From Lacrimispora sphenoides (GTDB lineage Bacteria; Bacillota; Clostridia; Lachnospirales; Lachnospiraceae): DNA of 64,000 nt. The position numbers and the translations under genes are program-made. The notes under the pieces are model-generated. The model was given only the letters and a program-made list of their open reading frames with translations. It was not told the origin of the DNA and searched no databases. Of this stretch, positions 1-9,715 are shown piece after piece (positions within the stretch are counted from its first letter, which is position 1; each line of letters begins with the position of its first letter). Location of the stretch: the NCBI RefSeq assembly GCF_900105215.1, contig NZ_FOIP01000001.1, positions 62,001 to 126,000 of the forward strand, written 5' to 3'.

Positions 1-1197
1 CAAAAGACCAATCCCTCTCCCGTAGGCACGTTTTCCGTGGCCGACGAATCGGATATGGTGCTGATGGGATATCTTGCTTTCCTTGACCCGCCAAAGGAAT
101 CCACGGCGGAAGCACTCGCCGCCTTAAAAGAGCATGGCGTAGACGTGAAAATTCTGACCGGCGATAACGACAAGGTGACCCGCTGCGTTTGCCGGCAGGT
201 AGGCCTCTCCGTGGACCGCATCCTATTGGGCTCTGATCTTGACAACATGTCCGATGAAGAACTTGGCAGCGCCGCCGAAAGAGTCAGCGTTTTTGCCAAG
301 CTGTCTCCGCAGCAGAAAGCCCGTGTTATTACAATCTTACGGAATAACGGACACAGTGTAGGCTATATGGGTGACGGCATCAACGACGCGGCAGCTATGA
401 AGGCTTCCGACGTGGGCATTTCCGTTGACACAGCGGTAGACATTGCCAAAGAGTCTGCTGATGTTATTCTTCTGGAAAAAGACTTAATGGTACTAGAAAA
501 AGGCATTATCGAGGGCCGCAAGACTTACGCCAACATGATCAAATATATCAAGATGACAGCAAGCTCCAACTTCGGCAATATGTTCTCAGTACTTGCAGCC
601 AGTGCTTTCCTGCCTTTCATTCCCATGCTGCCCATCCATCTGATTCTGTTGAATCTGATTTACGATTTAAGCTGTACAGCAATTCCGTGGGATAATGTAG
701 ATAAAGAGTACCTTGCTGTACCGAGGAAATGGGACGCTTCCTCCATCGGAAAATTCATGATATGGATCGGACCTACCAGCTCGGTGTTTGACATCACCAC
801 CTACCTGCTGATGTATTTCATCATCTGCCCGGCCATGACCGGCGGACTTATGTTCCATCAGCTTACTGACCCGGCTATGCAGGTATACTTTATCGCACTG
901 TTTCAGGCCGGCTGGTTTGTAGAATCCATGTGGAGCCAGACGCTTGTCATTCATATGATTAGAACGCCTAAGATTCCTTTTATCCAGAGCCATGCTTCCC
1001 TGTCGGTGACACTGCTCACCTTCACAGGCATTGCAGCCCTGACCATCATTCCATTTACCAAACTTGGAGCATCCATCGGCCTGGCCGCCCTGCCGCCTGT
1101 ATATTTCGCATGGCTGGCGCTGACCATTTTCCTATATATGGTGCTCGCTACGGTGTTCAAGAAGATTTTTATTAGAAGGTATGGTGAGTTATTATAA
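1..1197 (+). CDS. mgtA: Magnesium-translocating P-type ATPase, C-terminal part (partial at left edge)
   Basis: The reading frame is open from base 1, so this is the 3' end of a gene that starts outside the window; the phosphorylated DKTGT segment is not included. The visible part carries the nucleotide-domain motifs of P-type ATPases (DPPKEST, ILTGDN, and the hinge GDGINDAAA near residue 125), followed by six or so hydrophobic segments that form the C-terminal membrane domain. The sequence style, including the [17 protein letters not shown] stretch, matches the MgtA/MgtB Mg2+ importers, which use ATP to bring Mg2+ into the cell. It ends at a TAA followed at once by a strong bidirectional terminator. 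No leader or riboswitch can be judged because the 5' end is missing. Confidence 0.9.
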   Translation, partial: QKTNPSPVGTFSVADESDMVLMGYLAFLDPPKESTAEALAALKEHGVDVKILTGDNDKVTRCVCRQVGLSVDRILLGSDLDNMSDEELGSAAERVSVFAKLSPQQKARVITILRNNGHSVGYMGDGINDAAAMKASDVGISVDTAVDIAKESADVILLEKDLMVLEKGIIEGRKTYANMIKYIKMTASSNFGNMFSVLAASAFLPFIPMLPIHLILLNLIYDLSCTAIPWDNVDKEYLAVPRKWDASSIGKFMIWIGPTSSVFDITTYLLMYFIICPAMTGGLMFHQLTDPAMQVYFIALFQAGWFVESMWSQTLVIHMIRTPKIPFIQSHASLSVTLLTFTGIAALTIIPFTKLGASIGLAALPPVYFAWLALTIFLYMVLATVFKKIFIRRYGELL

Positions 1198-1220
1198 GAA
1201 CTTTTTACCATGATCCATGC

Positions 1221-1270
1221 AAAAGCCTGCAGGTATTATCACAATTGTGAGATAATACCTGCAGGCTTTT
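1221..1270. terminator. Bidirectional rho-independent terminator
   Basis: A 20-bp perfect inverted repeat (AAAAGCCTGCAGGTATTATC and its complement) around a 10-base loop, with A/T tracts at both ends. It lies between the convergent mgtA and EIIC-EAL genes and can stop transcripts from both sides. Confidence 0.9.
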
Positions 1271-1318
1271 ATAATTGATTTCAGTTAAGTGATTATCCGT
1301 TCCCAAAGGCTCACCTTC

Positions 1319-3472
1319 CTAACACTCCCCGGCCTTAACTTTTTGTTTCTCCTCCTCCGCCGTACCATGCCGGCTTATATATTCCAGAAAACTATGATAA
1401 TTCAAAGACCTGCTGTAATAAAAGCCCTGATAACACTCACAGCCAAGTTCATGAAGCATTTCGACCTGTTCCCTGGTTTCCACACCTTCCGCCACAGCCT
1501 TGACATGCAGCTGTTCGCAAAGAGTAAGAATTGATTTTATAATCTGCCGGCGCTGTTCGTCGCTGGTTACCAATCCTACCAGGGATGCATCTAATTTTAT
1601 GACATTCGCGTAAAAATCACATATATAGAGTAGCGAACTGTGACCCATGCCAAAATCGTCAATAGAAAGATTAAGTCCCATGGCCGTAATCTGCCCTAAT
1701 TTATTGCATATCGCGTCAGTCGCATCAATTGTAGCGTTTTCGGTAAGCTCCAGCTCCATATACTGAGGCTCGATGCCCAACTGATTGATGCAATCCTGCA
1801 CAGATCGAACCAAGGATCCATCCTCTTTCAGCTGCCGCGGACTAAGATTTACGGAAAGGGGTACCTTAAACCCCTGTTCATGCCAGCATTTCATATCGCT
1901 GAATGACCGGTTCATAATCCATTGACCCAGTTCATTCGTCAAATTGGCCTCATCACATATATTTAATATAACAATAGGGGATACATAACCAAATACGGGA
2001 TGATTCCATCGCAGAAGAGCTTCTGCTCCCACGACCTGGCCTTTATAGTTTACTTTCGGCTGATATTCCATATGAAGGGTTTGTGCCTGGCTCTTAAAGC
2101 CTTCCCTGATCTCTTCCGCCAAAGCACGGGCAAGAGAGCCTGTTTCATCGTGACGGTTGAGGATAGTTTTAGTCTGCCGTTCCTGAATATATTGAATTTC
2201 ATCAGCCAGTCCTTTAAACACTTCAATGCGTGCGCACTGCTGGTGCTTTTCCTGCAGCCTGATGAAGGGAATATAAATCAGCACAGCCAACACCAGATTA
2301 ACAGCTTGCATCACGGCTCCGACAAAGGATCCCGTACTGAGATAACCGGATAAGAAAATGGGAGTAGTCCATTTTACCGCCTGCGTAACCGGAGGAACCC
2401 AGCCCACGCTCACGTATATCCAGGCGTTAAGGCATAAAAAAACAGGTGCTAACACAAATGGAGCAAAAAAATACGGATTGAATATTATGGGCAAACCAAA
2501 TATCATGACTTCATTGATATTAAATATACCGGGCAGTACCGAAATCTTTGCCAACCGGGTTTCGCTGCTGTTTTTTCCAACTAGGAGCAAGGCAATCAGC
2601 AGTCCAAAGGTTGCTCCTGCACCTCCTAAATAAACATAGGTGTCAAAAAATTCTTTGTTAAAAATGACCGCATCCATTGCTGACGATACTGACGAAGCAG
2701 CAACAGGCATGGCATCCATAATGACATTTCCTCCATGGATACCGAAAAACCATAAGATGTGAGTGATGAGAATAATAATTACTGCTGAATAGAAATTTTG
2801 TCCCGATAACCACATATCATGGATCTTATGTAAAAACTGGTAATTGCCAAATCCTATTAAATCAAGTATCAATTTTCCCATACTAAAGGTGAATACAGTG
2901 AGCAAAGCAGGCACTACCGTCCGAAAGGCTTCCCGTGTCAGGGGGCTGCCATGATAACTGATAAGATTTTTATGCCGGATGCAATCCTGTATTTTATAGA
3001 AGAAACAATACAAACCACATGCAAGAAATGATATGATAATGGCTCCGAACATCCCTGAAGAGCCGGCATTTTCTGTGCTTATAACAATACCATCTGAAGT
3101 CTTCATCCATATAATGAAAACGATCATTGCTACTGCCTGTAAGACAGTTGTACTGACCTCCCCGGACTTAATGAGCTCTTTTTCGCTCGCAATCGCATGG
3201 CTTACAGTAATCAACGTAATAATCGCCATAATTTGGAGTGTACCTTCATATATGAGCAAACCAATTTCCAACCAGCCTTCTCCAAAAATATAAGACATAA
3301 ATGACTGGTACGCCGGTATGGGCAAATTTAGCAGCGCAAGCACAATGGAACCGATTAAAACAAACGGCATTAAGTATAGTAATCCTCTGCGGAGTACGCG
3401 GACCATCTGCTGATTTGCCAGCTTAGATATAAATATATCAAATTCTTGCATTACTTTTATGAATACCTCCAT
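1319..3472 (-). CDS. PTS EIIC domain fused to EAL c-di-GMP phosphodiesterase
   Basis: A 717-residue fusion. Residues about 1-420 are a polytopic membrane domain of the cellobiose/lactose PTS EIIC type, including the GIHGGNVIMDAM loop. Residues about 465-705 are an EAL domain. All key catalytic motifs are visible: AEALLRW, SVNLSPRQL, LELTEN, IDDFGMG, IKLDASLV, AEGVE and QGFYYS. It should therefore hydrolyse c-di-GMP at the membrane. There is no EIIA or EIIB domain in the protein or beside it, so the EIIC part may sense a sugar rather than phosphorylate it; this is an inference. The first ATG overlaps a GGAGG, and the ATG seven codons later (3451) lies 14 bases after that GGAGG, so either could be used. 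The gene is monocistronic, with a terminator downstream and its own promoter upstream. Confidence 0.88.
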   Translation of the reverse strand: MEVFIKVMQEFDIFISKLANQQMVRVLRRGLLYLMPFVLIGSIVLALLNLPIPAYQSFMSYIFGEGWLEIGLLIYEGTLQIMAIITLITVSHAIASEKELIKSGEVSTTVLQAVAMIVFIIWMKTSDGIVISTENAGSSGMFGAIIISFLACGLYCFFYKIQDCIRHKNLISYHGSPLTREAFRTVVPALLTVFTFSMGKLILDLIGFGNYQFLHKIHDMWLSGQNFYSAVIIILITHILWFFGIHGGNVIMDAMPVAASSVSSAMDAVIFNKEFFDTYVYLGGAGATFGLLIALLLVGKNSSETRLAKISVLPGIFNINEVMIFGLPIIFNPYFFAPFVLAPVFLCLNAWIYVSVGWVPPVTQAVKWTTPIFLSGYLSTGSFVGAVMQAVNLVLAVLIYIPFIRLQEKHQQCARIEVFKGLADEIQYIQERQTKTILNRHDETGSLARALAEEIREGFKSQAQTLHMEYQPKVNYKGQVVGAEALLRWNHPVFGYVSPIVILNICDEANLTNELGQWIMNRSFSDMKCWHEQGFKVPLSVNLSPRQLKEDGSLVRSVQDCINQLGIEPQYMELELTENATIDATDAICNKLGQITAMGLNLSIDDFGMGHSSLLYICDFYANVIKLDASLVGLVTSDEQRRQIIKSILTLCEQLHVKAVAEGVETREQVEMLHELGCECYQGFYYSRSLNYHSFLEYISRHGTAEEEKQKVKAGEC

Positions 3473-3480
3473 TCGTTATA

Positions 3481-3520
3481 TGGGAACTAACGGCTGCGAT
3501 ATCTTAACTATAGTTTCCCA
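3481..3520 (-). promoter_or_regulatory. Promoter region of the EIIC-EAL gene with a near-perfect inverted repeat
   Basis: Reading leftward there is a TTGTCA -35-like box and a TATAGT -10-like box about 15 bases apart. TGGGAACTA (3481-3489) faces TAGTTTCCCA (3511-3520), an inverted repeat that overlaps the -10 region and could be an operator. Spacing is shorter than ideal, so the promoter assignment is tentative. Confidence 0.35.
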
Positions 3521-3627
3521 CACCTTATGACAAAATTTTACACTTTATTATAGATTTTTTAATTAATTTCTTGTTGCTACGTGTAATCAATCTATATAAT
3601 TTTGTTCTCAATTTCATTTTGTACCAA

Positions 3628-5471
3628 CTAACGGACGAATGTGTCGAATGTAAAACGAGATTCCTGTTTTGTAAAAATCCTGATCTCCACCTCTGTCCCC
3701 TTTCCCTGCAGGCTGTTATAGGTCAGGCCATATCCTGGACCGTATAGGATCTCCAGGCGTCGGTGGGTATTGAATACGGCAATGTTTGTCCCATTTTTAC
3801 TGGTCCCGTTTCCGGAGAGAATGCCAGAAAGCTTTCCGGTGTCCATTCCCACCCCGTCATCGGAAATCAGTATGACGGCTGTGTTGTCCTCCAGCCAGCC
3901 GGTAATGACAATGGTACCTCCCTTTGGTACCTTTTCCAAAAGCCCATGGAGGATAGAATTTTCCACCACTGGCTGAAAGGTCAGTTTTGGTATTGGCAAG
4001 TCCATCATATGATCCGGTATATCATCCACAAAGTCAATGATCTGATGGTAACGCATATTTTGAAGCCGGACATAGGTTTTTACATGTTCCAGCTCATCGG
4101 CAATGGTGCTTAAGATTCCCTTATGGCTTAAAGTCAGCTTGTAAAAACGGGAAAGATCCACGACTGCCTCCGAAACCTCTTCCGTCCGGCCCTGCTGCGC
4201 CAGCCAGTTGATCATGTCCATGGTGTTGTATAGAAAATGGGGATTGATCTGGGCCTGAAGAGAATTAAATTCAGCGGCTCGTAAGTCCTCTGCCGCTTTT
4301 GCCTGCTCCCCGATGAGCCTGTTCATCATCCTGGTCATATAATTGTAGGTGTCGATCAGGCCTCCGATCTCATCATGGTAAAGAGATGCGGGCAGAGGGG
4401 TGGGCGGCTCTGTGCGCACCTTTGCCATTTGCCCGATGACAGAGGAAATCCGGTTGGTAATGGAATGGGACAGCCGGTTTGCAATTAAAAATGAAATCAA
4501 AATGCAAAGTAAATATATGAAGAAAAAGCCGATCATAAGGAGGAAGCTTTTTTGAATGATGGCTCTGGTCGGAATGACAGCCACCATAAACCAGTCCGCT
4601 TTCCTGATATAATAGAAGCCGGCATAAACATCATGATCCAGAATATTCTTGAGGACAAAATTATTGGACGACTAAAAAAATCCCGGACCTTGTCATAGCT
4701 GAAATGGTAGATTCCCGCCAGTCCGCCATCAGAGGTGGCAACGGTGCTGTCCCGGTCATTGATGATATAGGCCACGCTGGTATCCTCTGTTAAATTGTTC
4801 TTTAAAAGTCTTGTAAACGGTGCTTTGGAGTAATAGATAGCCGTATAGCCGGTGCGATACTCACTGTTATATAAAATGGTGGTTTTGGTAATATAGGCCA
4901 TATCCCCTGATTCCCTTACCTCTATAGGACTTAAATAGAATTCCGGACAAAAGAGAGAATTTAAAGACCGGTCCCCCTGGAAAATTCCGTGCCAGTAAGA
5001 CCCTCTAGCCTCTCTCATTGGGCGGAAGATCCGGCTGGAAGTTTCATTGTGAAAGATTTCCTGAAATTCAGGAATATCCAGATAAATAAGAATATTCGTT
5101 ATGTATTCGCCATCAATGATGGATTCTGCTGCCCCGTAAAAATCTGCTGCCTCTGAAGAATCATCAATCCAGTTGGAAGGCTGGTATCCGATCAGACGGA
5201 ACAGCTTTTTATAGTATGGATGGGCTTCCAGGCTTTTCTGAGCCTCCAGACATGTTTCAATCAGCTGATCAATCTGCGGCATGGTCATGGCAGATGCGGT
5301 TTGTTCCGTCCGGATGGTATCCGCCAAAACCATGTCATAAAGCTTTCCATGGAAAAAGAAGAACATGACCAGCATGGGTATGGTGGTGATGACCAGATGG
5401 GTGATGGTAAACTTTGTCTGAAGCATCATGTTGTTGTAGAAGAACTTTCCTCTTTGTATCATATTTTTCAT
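3628..5471 (-). pseudogene. YesM-family sensor histidine kinase, broken by a frameshift
   Basis: Two overlapping frames make one YesM-type kinase. The first part (5471 to about 4665) has an N-terminal membrane helix and a long extracellular sensor region. The second part (readable from about 4675 to 3628) has a membrane helix, a HAMP segment, the His-kinase motif INPHFLYNTMD and an ATPase domain (VENSILHGL, SDDGVGMD). The frames meet at 4655-4680, beside a run of seven T on the coding strand. Inserting one base there would restore a continuous protein of about 610 residues. A -1 slip on the T run would hit TAG at once, so programmed frameshifting is unlikely. It is either a real single-base deletion or a sequencing error. 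It overlaps the response regulator gene upstream by four bases, so the two are cotranscribed. Confidence 0.8.
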
Positions 5472-7030
5472 TTCAACATTTTCTCCCGGTAATCAGACGG
5501 CGACAAGCCAGTCATTTTTTTAAAGCTCTTGCTGAAATAATTTCCGTTGCTGTATCCTACCTTGTTTGAAATATCGGCAATCTGATAACGGGAATCAGCC
5601 AGAAGCTCTTTGGCTTTTTTCATCCGGTAATCCGTAAGGTATTGGTTAATGGTTTGTCCTGTTTCATTTTTAAAATACGTGCACACATAAGAAGCGGATA
5701 AGTAAACCTGGCCGCCAATATCCCGTACCGAAAGGGCATCGTCGTGATAATGATTGTGGATGTACTCTTTAATTAGGAAAATAGTGGTATCTTCCGACAT
5801 ATGGGACCGCGCTGCTTCAAAAAGCAGTTCGGTTTTTTGCGTCAGCTTTTGGTGCAGCTCCCGAAAGCTAAAGCAGCTTTCAAGAAGCTTCATGGCATTT
5901 TCCGGCTCCATGACAGGTGCCAGCCTAAGAGTCTGGCGGCAGTCCTCCAAAACCATAAAAAGCTTATAATAAAGATCCTTTGCCTCATGGGGAGAGACCT
6001 CTCTCCTCTGGTAAAAATCCACATAAAGGTGCAAAAGCAGTTCCTTTCCTTTTTTCTGATCCTTATTTAAAACTGCCTCCGATAAAAGGGTGATATAAGC
6101 AGCCTCGGCGGACTTATTCCTGCCCTGTTTATCCGTATGTACCGTCTGATTCTCTTCAGGAGTAAATAATGTTCCCGGATTAAAGAAAAAGCTGCTCTGC
6201 ATGAGAGTAACCGCAGATGCATAGGAATCATAGGCCCTTGCAATGCCAGTAGAAGTTTCTCCTCTGCTGATATAGAAGGTACAGGCCGGATCAAAGCAAT
6301 TCTTTAAGAAAACGCCAATCCGGTTTAAAGCTCCATAGGAAGGCAACACAGGGGATAGGATATGGAACACATGGTACTGGATATATTTTGATACATAGTA
6401 AACCTGCATATGGGAATGGGAAAGAAATACTTCCAGATCCGTAAGTACCTGATCCATAAGGTTCTGGTCTGTCTGGCTCTGTTCCAGCTTGACAACAAAA
6501 GAGGTGAAGCCTGCATGGGGGGTGAGCTTAAGGCCCAGCTCTTTTGCAAGGGCTGCGACGGTTTCCTTATTGTCCCTGTAAGGTTGGGTAAGGGCTGCTG
6601 CAAAGGAAGAGGCGGTTCCCCTGGAATAAAACAGCTCATTTTTTACAGTCCTCATATTCTGACGAACGCAGTTGTAGGCTTCCTTGATTGAGTTTTTCAC
6701 CTCTGCAGGGTCCAAGGGCTTTTCCACATAGTTGATGGCCTTTAAGCGAATGGCTGCTTTTAAATATTCTTTATCCGAATAACCGCTCATAAAGATAAAG
6801 GCCGAATGAGGAAGCAGCTTCTCCAGCCGTTCCACCATCTCAATTCCATCCATTCTAGGCATCCTTACATCGCATAAAACGATTTCAGGCTTCACATCCT
6901 TTGCAATGCGAAGCCCGCTTATGCCGTCCTCAGCCTGGAACAACTGAAAGACGCCCAGAGACTCCCAGTCAATGGAATCAATCAGCCCGGTACGTGTGAG
7001 CTCTTCATCATCAACGATCAGCAATTTCAT
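5468..7030 (-). CDS. YesN-type response regulator (REC + AraC HTH)
   Basis: A 520-residue response regulator. Residues 1-120 are a receiver domain with acidic pocket and phospho-acceptor in VLCDVRMPRMDG, and the conserved Lys in YVEKPLDP. The middle is the long linker domain usual for YesN proteins. The last 100 residues are two AraC-type helix-turn-helix motifs (YLSASYVCTYFKNETGQ and GYSNGNYFSKSFKKMTG). It is the partner of the YesM kinase that follows with ATGA overlap, and it is divergent from the sugar ABC transporter, whose expression it probably activates when the matching sugar is sensed outside the cell. Confidence 0.92.
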   Translation of the reverse strand: MKLLIVDDEELTRTGLIDSIDWESLGVFQLFQAEDGISGLRIAKDVKPEIVLCDVRMPRMDGIEMVERLEKLLPHSAFIFMSGYSDKEYLKAAIRLKAINYVEKPLDPAEVKNSIKEAYNCVRQNMRTVKNELFYSRGTASSFAAALTQPYRDNKETVAALAKELGLKLTPHAGFTSFVVKLEQSQTDQNLMDQVLTDLEVFLSHSHMQVYYVSKYIQYHVFHILSPVLPSYGALNRIGVFLKNCFDPACTFYISRGETSTGIARAYDSYASAVTLMQSSFFFNPGTLFTPEENQTVHTDKQGRNKSAEAAYITLLSEAVLNKDQKKGKELLLHLYVDFYQRREVSPHEAKDLYYKLFMVLEDCRQTLRLAPVMEPENAMKLLESCFSFRELHQKLTQKTELLFEAARSHMSEDTTIFLIKEYIHNHYHDDALSVRDIGGQVYLSASYVCTYFKNETGQTINQYLTDYRMKKAKELLADSRYQIADISNKVGYSNGNYFSKSFKKMTGLSPSDYREKMLK

Positions 7031-7111
7031 AACGGTCTCCTTCCTGCTTTTAATCCATTATTATTCTAGCAAAATAACCAAAAAACACAATATAGAAGCC
7101 TTATTATTGCT

Positions 7112-7152
7112 GTTATCAACGAAAAACTCAAAAATATATTACCCGTTATCAA
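7112..7152 (+). promoter_or_regulatory. Candidate AraC-type operator: GTTATCAA direct repeats
   Basis: GTTATCAA occurs at 7112-7119 and 7145-7152, a 33-bp period (about three helical turns), in the divergent region between the YesN-type regulator and the ABC transporter. Direct repeats on one face of the helix upstream of the target promoter are typical of AraC-family activators. The binding protein is inferred from position only. Confidence 0.4.
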
Positions 7153-7223
7153 AAGATTATACTGTTTCTTCCATATCCCGCCGATGGTAAAATGATCCCA
7201 GCTTAAGAAGGGAGGAAGCAGCC

Positions 7224-8717
7224 GTGTCCGAATATGTTCTGGAATTAAAGGGCGTTACAAAAATATTTCCCGGCGTGAAAGCCTTAGACCAGGTTCATTT
7301 CAGTCTGAAAAAGGGCGAGGTTCATGCACTGATGGGGGAAAACGGAGCGGGAAAATCCACATTTATCAAAGTGATAACAGGAGTTCACAGGGCCGACGAA
7401 GGAGAAATCTTTCTGGACGGGAGTAAGACAGAATTTAAAGGGCCAAAGGATGTCCAGACAGCAGGAATAGCTGCTGTTTACCAACATCCCACCTCCTACC
7501 CGGACCTTACGGTGACGGAGAATATATTTATGGGCCATGAGATCGTGAAAAACGGCATGATTCAGTGGAAGCGGATGAATCTGGAGGCGGAAAAGCTTTT
7601 AATGGAGCTGAATGCGGATTTTAAGGCCGCCGATGAAATGGGAACGCTGAGTGTGGCCCAGCAGCAGATGGTGGAAATTGCAAAGGCACTATCCACCCGG
7701 GCCAGAATCATCATTCTTGATGAACCCACAGCAGCTCTGACAAAAAATGAATCCGAAGACTTGTACCGGATCGTGGATCAGTTAAAGGCCACCGGTGTTT
7801 CTATTATCTTTATTTCCCACCGGTTTGAGGATATGTTCCGGCTGGCGGACCGGGTAACCGTTTTCCGGGATTCCCGGTACATCGGAACTTATGAATCGGG
7901 GGGAATCACCGATGGGGATCTTATTAAGGCCATGGTAGGCCGTGAGATCAAGGACCTTTACCCAAAGCCGGAGGTAAAGACCGGCCCGGAGGTCCTTAAG
8001 GTGGAAAACATGTCAAGGACCGGATATTTTAAAGACATAAACTTTACTCTGCATCAGGGGGAGATTCTGGGACTTACGGGACTTGTAGGGGCAGGGAGAA
8101 CAGAGGTTGCGGAAAGTATCTGCGGCATTACAAGGCCTGATACCGGAAATGTTTATATTGAGGGAGGGCACGTCTCCATAAAACACCCGGCTGATGCCAT
8201 GAGAGAAGGGCTTGTCCTTCTTCCGGAGGACCGCCAGAGAGCAGGTCTTATCCTCACCTGGGGCCTTGGACGCAATGTGACCTTGCCCATCATGGGAAAA
8301 TATGCGAAATGCGGCATCACAAATGAAAAAATGGAATGTGAGACCGCAAAACAGCTTTTAGAAGAAGTGGATACAAAGGCAGTTTCCATCTTTGATCCTG
8401 CCAGCTCTTTATCCGGCGGAAACCAGCAGAAAGTGGTGGTGGCTAAGGCTTTAAGCCAGGATATGAAAGTCGTCATTATGGATGAGCCCACCAAGGGCGT
8501 GGATGTAGGAGCAAAAGCCGAGATCTATCAGATCATGGGGGATTTAGCGAAAAAAGGATACGGAATTCTTCTCATATCCTCGGAAATGCCGGAGATTTTG
8601 GGCATGAGCGACCGCATCCTGGTCATGTGCAATGGCAGACTGTCCGGTGAGTTAAACCGCGGGGAGGCGACTCAGGAAACCATTCTCCAGCATGCCATGG
8701 AAAGGAGTTCCCAATAA
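7224..8717 (+). CDS. Sugar ABC transporter, duplicated ATP-binding subunit (RbsA/MglA/RhaT type)
   Basis: A 497-residue protein with two ABC domains in tandem, as in RbsA. The first has Walker A GENGAGKS, a signature LSVAQQQMVEIA and Walker B IIILDEPTAAL. The second has a degenerate Walker A (GLVGAGRTE), signature LSGGNQQKVVVAKAL and Walker B VVIMDEPTKGVD. It energises uptake through the two permeases encoded just downstream. It starts with GTG behind the ribosome binding site AAGGGAGGAAGC. The stop codon overlaps the start of the first permease gene (TAATGG), so translation is coupled. Confidence 0.93.
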   Translation: MSEYVLELKGVTKIFPGVKALDQVHFSLKKGEVHALMGENGAGKSTFIKVITGVHRADEGEIFLDGSKTEFKGPKDVQTAGIAAVYQHPTSYPDLTVTENIFMGHEIVKNGMIQWKRMNLEAEKLLMELNADFKAADEMGTLSVAQQQMVEIAKALSTRARIIILDEPTAALTKNESEDLYRIVDQLKATGVSIIFISHRFEDMFRLADRVTVFRDSRYIGTYESGGITDGDLIKAMVGREIKDLYPKPEVKTGPEVLKVENMSRTGYFKDINFTLHQGEILGLTGLVGAGRTEVAESICGITRPDTGNVYIEGGHVSIKHPADAMREGLVLLPEDRQRAGLILTWGLGRNVTLPIMGKYAKCGITNEKMECETAKQLLEEVDTKAVSIFDPASSLSGGNQQKVVVAKALSQDMKVVIMDEPTKGVDVGAKAEIYQIMGDLAKKGYGILLISSEMPEILGMSDRILVMCNGRLSGELNRGEATQETILQHAMERSSQ

Positions 8718-9712
8718 TGGAGAAAAAATTGCTCAAGAAAATCACAAGCTCCAGAGAAGCCAGCCTATTCCTTGTTCTAGTGATCCTCTGCATGGTGATC
8801 CAGATATTCAGCCCATCATTTCTGACAGCAAAATCCATTCTGGATATGCTGAAAAACAATGCGGTCATCATGATTATGGCCCTGGGAATGCTTTGCGTCC
8901 TGCTGGTGGGAGGAATCGATATTTCCATTACCTCCACCCTGGCTCTATCCGGAATGACCGTAGGAATGCTTCTTAAATACAACATCATTCATAATACGCT
9001 CCTGCTGTTTCTCATCGCCATTTTAGTAGGCGCTTTATGTGGGGCAATCATTGGTTTTGTGGTAGCAAAAGGAAAGGTGCTTCCGATTATTGCCACCATG
9101 GGATTCATGTACATATACAGGGGACTTGCCTATCTGATTGCCAAAAGCCAGTGGGCCAGCGCAGAAAATCTGGGAGGCTTTAAGAATTTTGCGTTGGAAA
9201 AGGAACTGGGGCTTGGTATATTAAATAATGTTATTGTCATTGTCCTGGTGTGCTATATCATCTTTTTTGCAGTCATGAAATGGACCAGAACAGGGAGAAA
9301 GATTTATGCGGTAGGCAGCAACCCGGAAGCAGCTGCCGTATCCGGCATCAATACCAGGAGGATCAAGCTGTTAGTCTATACCCTTATGGGAATGCTGGCC
9401 GGTTTGTGCGGCGCCCTTGCAGTTGCTGTCTATTCCTCCGCCCAGCCTAACATGCTTTACGGAAAGGAAATGGATGTGATCGCGGCCTGTGTCATCGGGG
9501 GTGTGAGCATGTCGGGAGGCCGGGGAACGGTGGCAGGCGCTTTGTTAGGCTCTCTGATCCTGGCAGTCATCGCCAAGGCTCTTCCTCTCGTAGGGATCGA
9601 TTCCATCGTACAAAACACGGTTAAGGGCTGTATTATTCTGGCTGTCATCATTTTCAACGTAGTGGCGCAGCGCATGATGCAAAAGGAAAATTTAAAAGGA
9701 AGGGAGATGTAA
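8717..9712 (+). CDS. Sugar ABC transporter permease 1 (RbsC family)
   Basis: A 331-residue integral membrane protein with about ten hydrophobic segments and the RbsC-family landmarks GGIDISI near residue 75 and the coupling-region GSNPEAAAVSGIN near residue 200. It forms, with the second permease, the membrane channel of the sugar importer. It is translationally coupled to the ATPase gene upstream and followed after three bases by the second permease gene. Having two distinct RbsC-type permeases is the pattern of rhamnose (RhaPQ) and autoinducer-2 (LsrCD) systems, rather than ribose systems with one. Confidence 0.92.
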   Translation: MEKKLLKKITSSREASLFLVLVILCMVIQIFSPSFLTAKSILDMLKNNAVIMIMALGMLCVLLVGGIDISITSTLALSGMTVGMLLKYNIIHNTLLLFLIAILVGALCGAIIGFVVAKGKVLPIIATMGFMYIYRGLAYLIAKSQWASAENLGGFKNFALEKELGLGILNNVIVIVLVCYIIFFAVMKWTRTGRKIYAVGSNPEAAAVSGINTRRIKLLVYTLMGMLAGLCGALAVAVYSSAQPNMLYGKEMDVIAACVIGGVSMSGGRGTVAGALLGSLILAVIAKALPLVGIDSIVQNTVKGCIILAVIIFNVVAQRMMQKENLKGREM

Positions 9713-9715
9713 TTC

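Noticed and set aside
4660..4676. Programmed -1 frameshift at the T run in the YesM kinase
   Set aside because: The -1 frame reads TAG directly after the run, so slippage would end translation instead of joining the halves.
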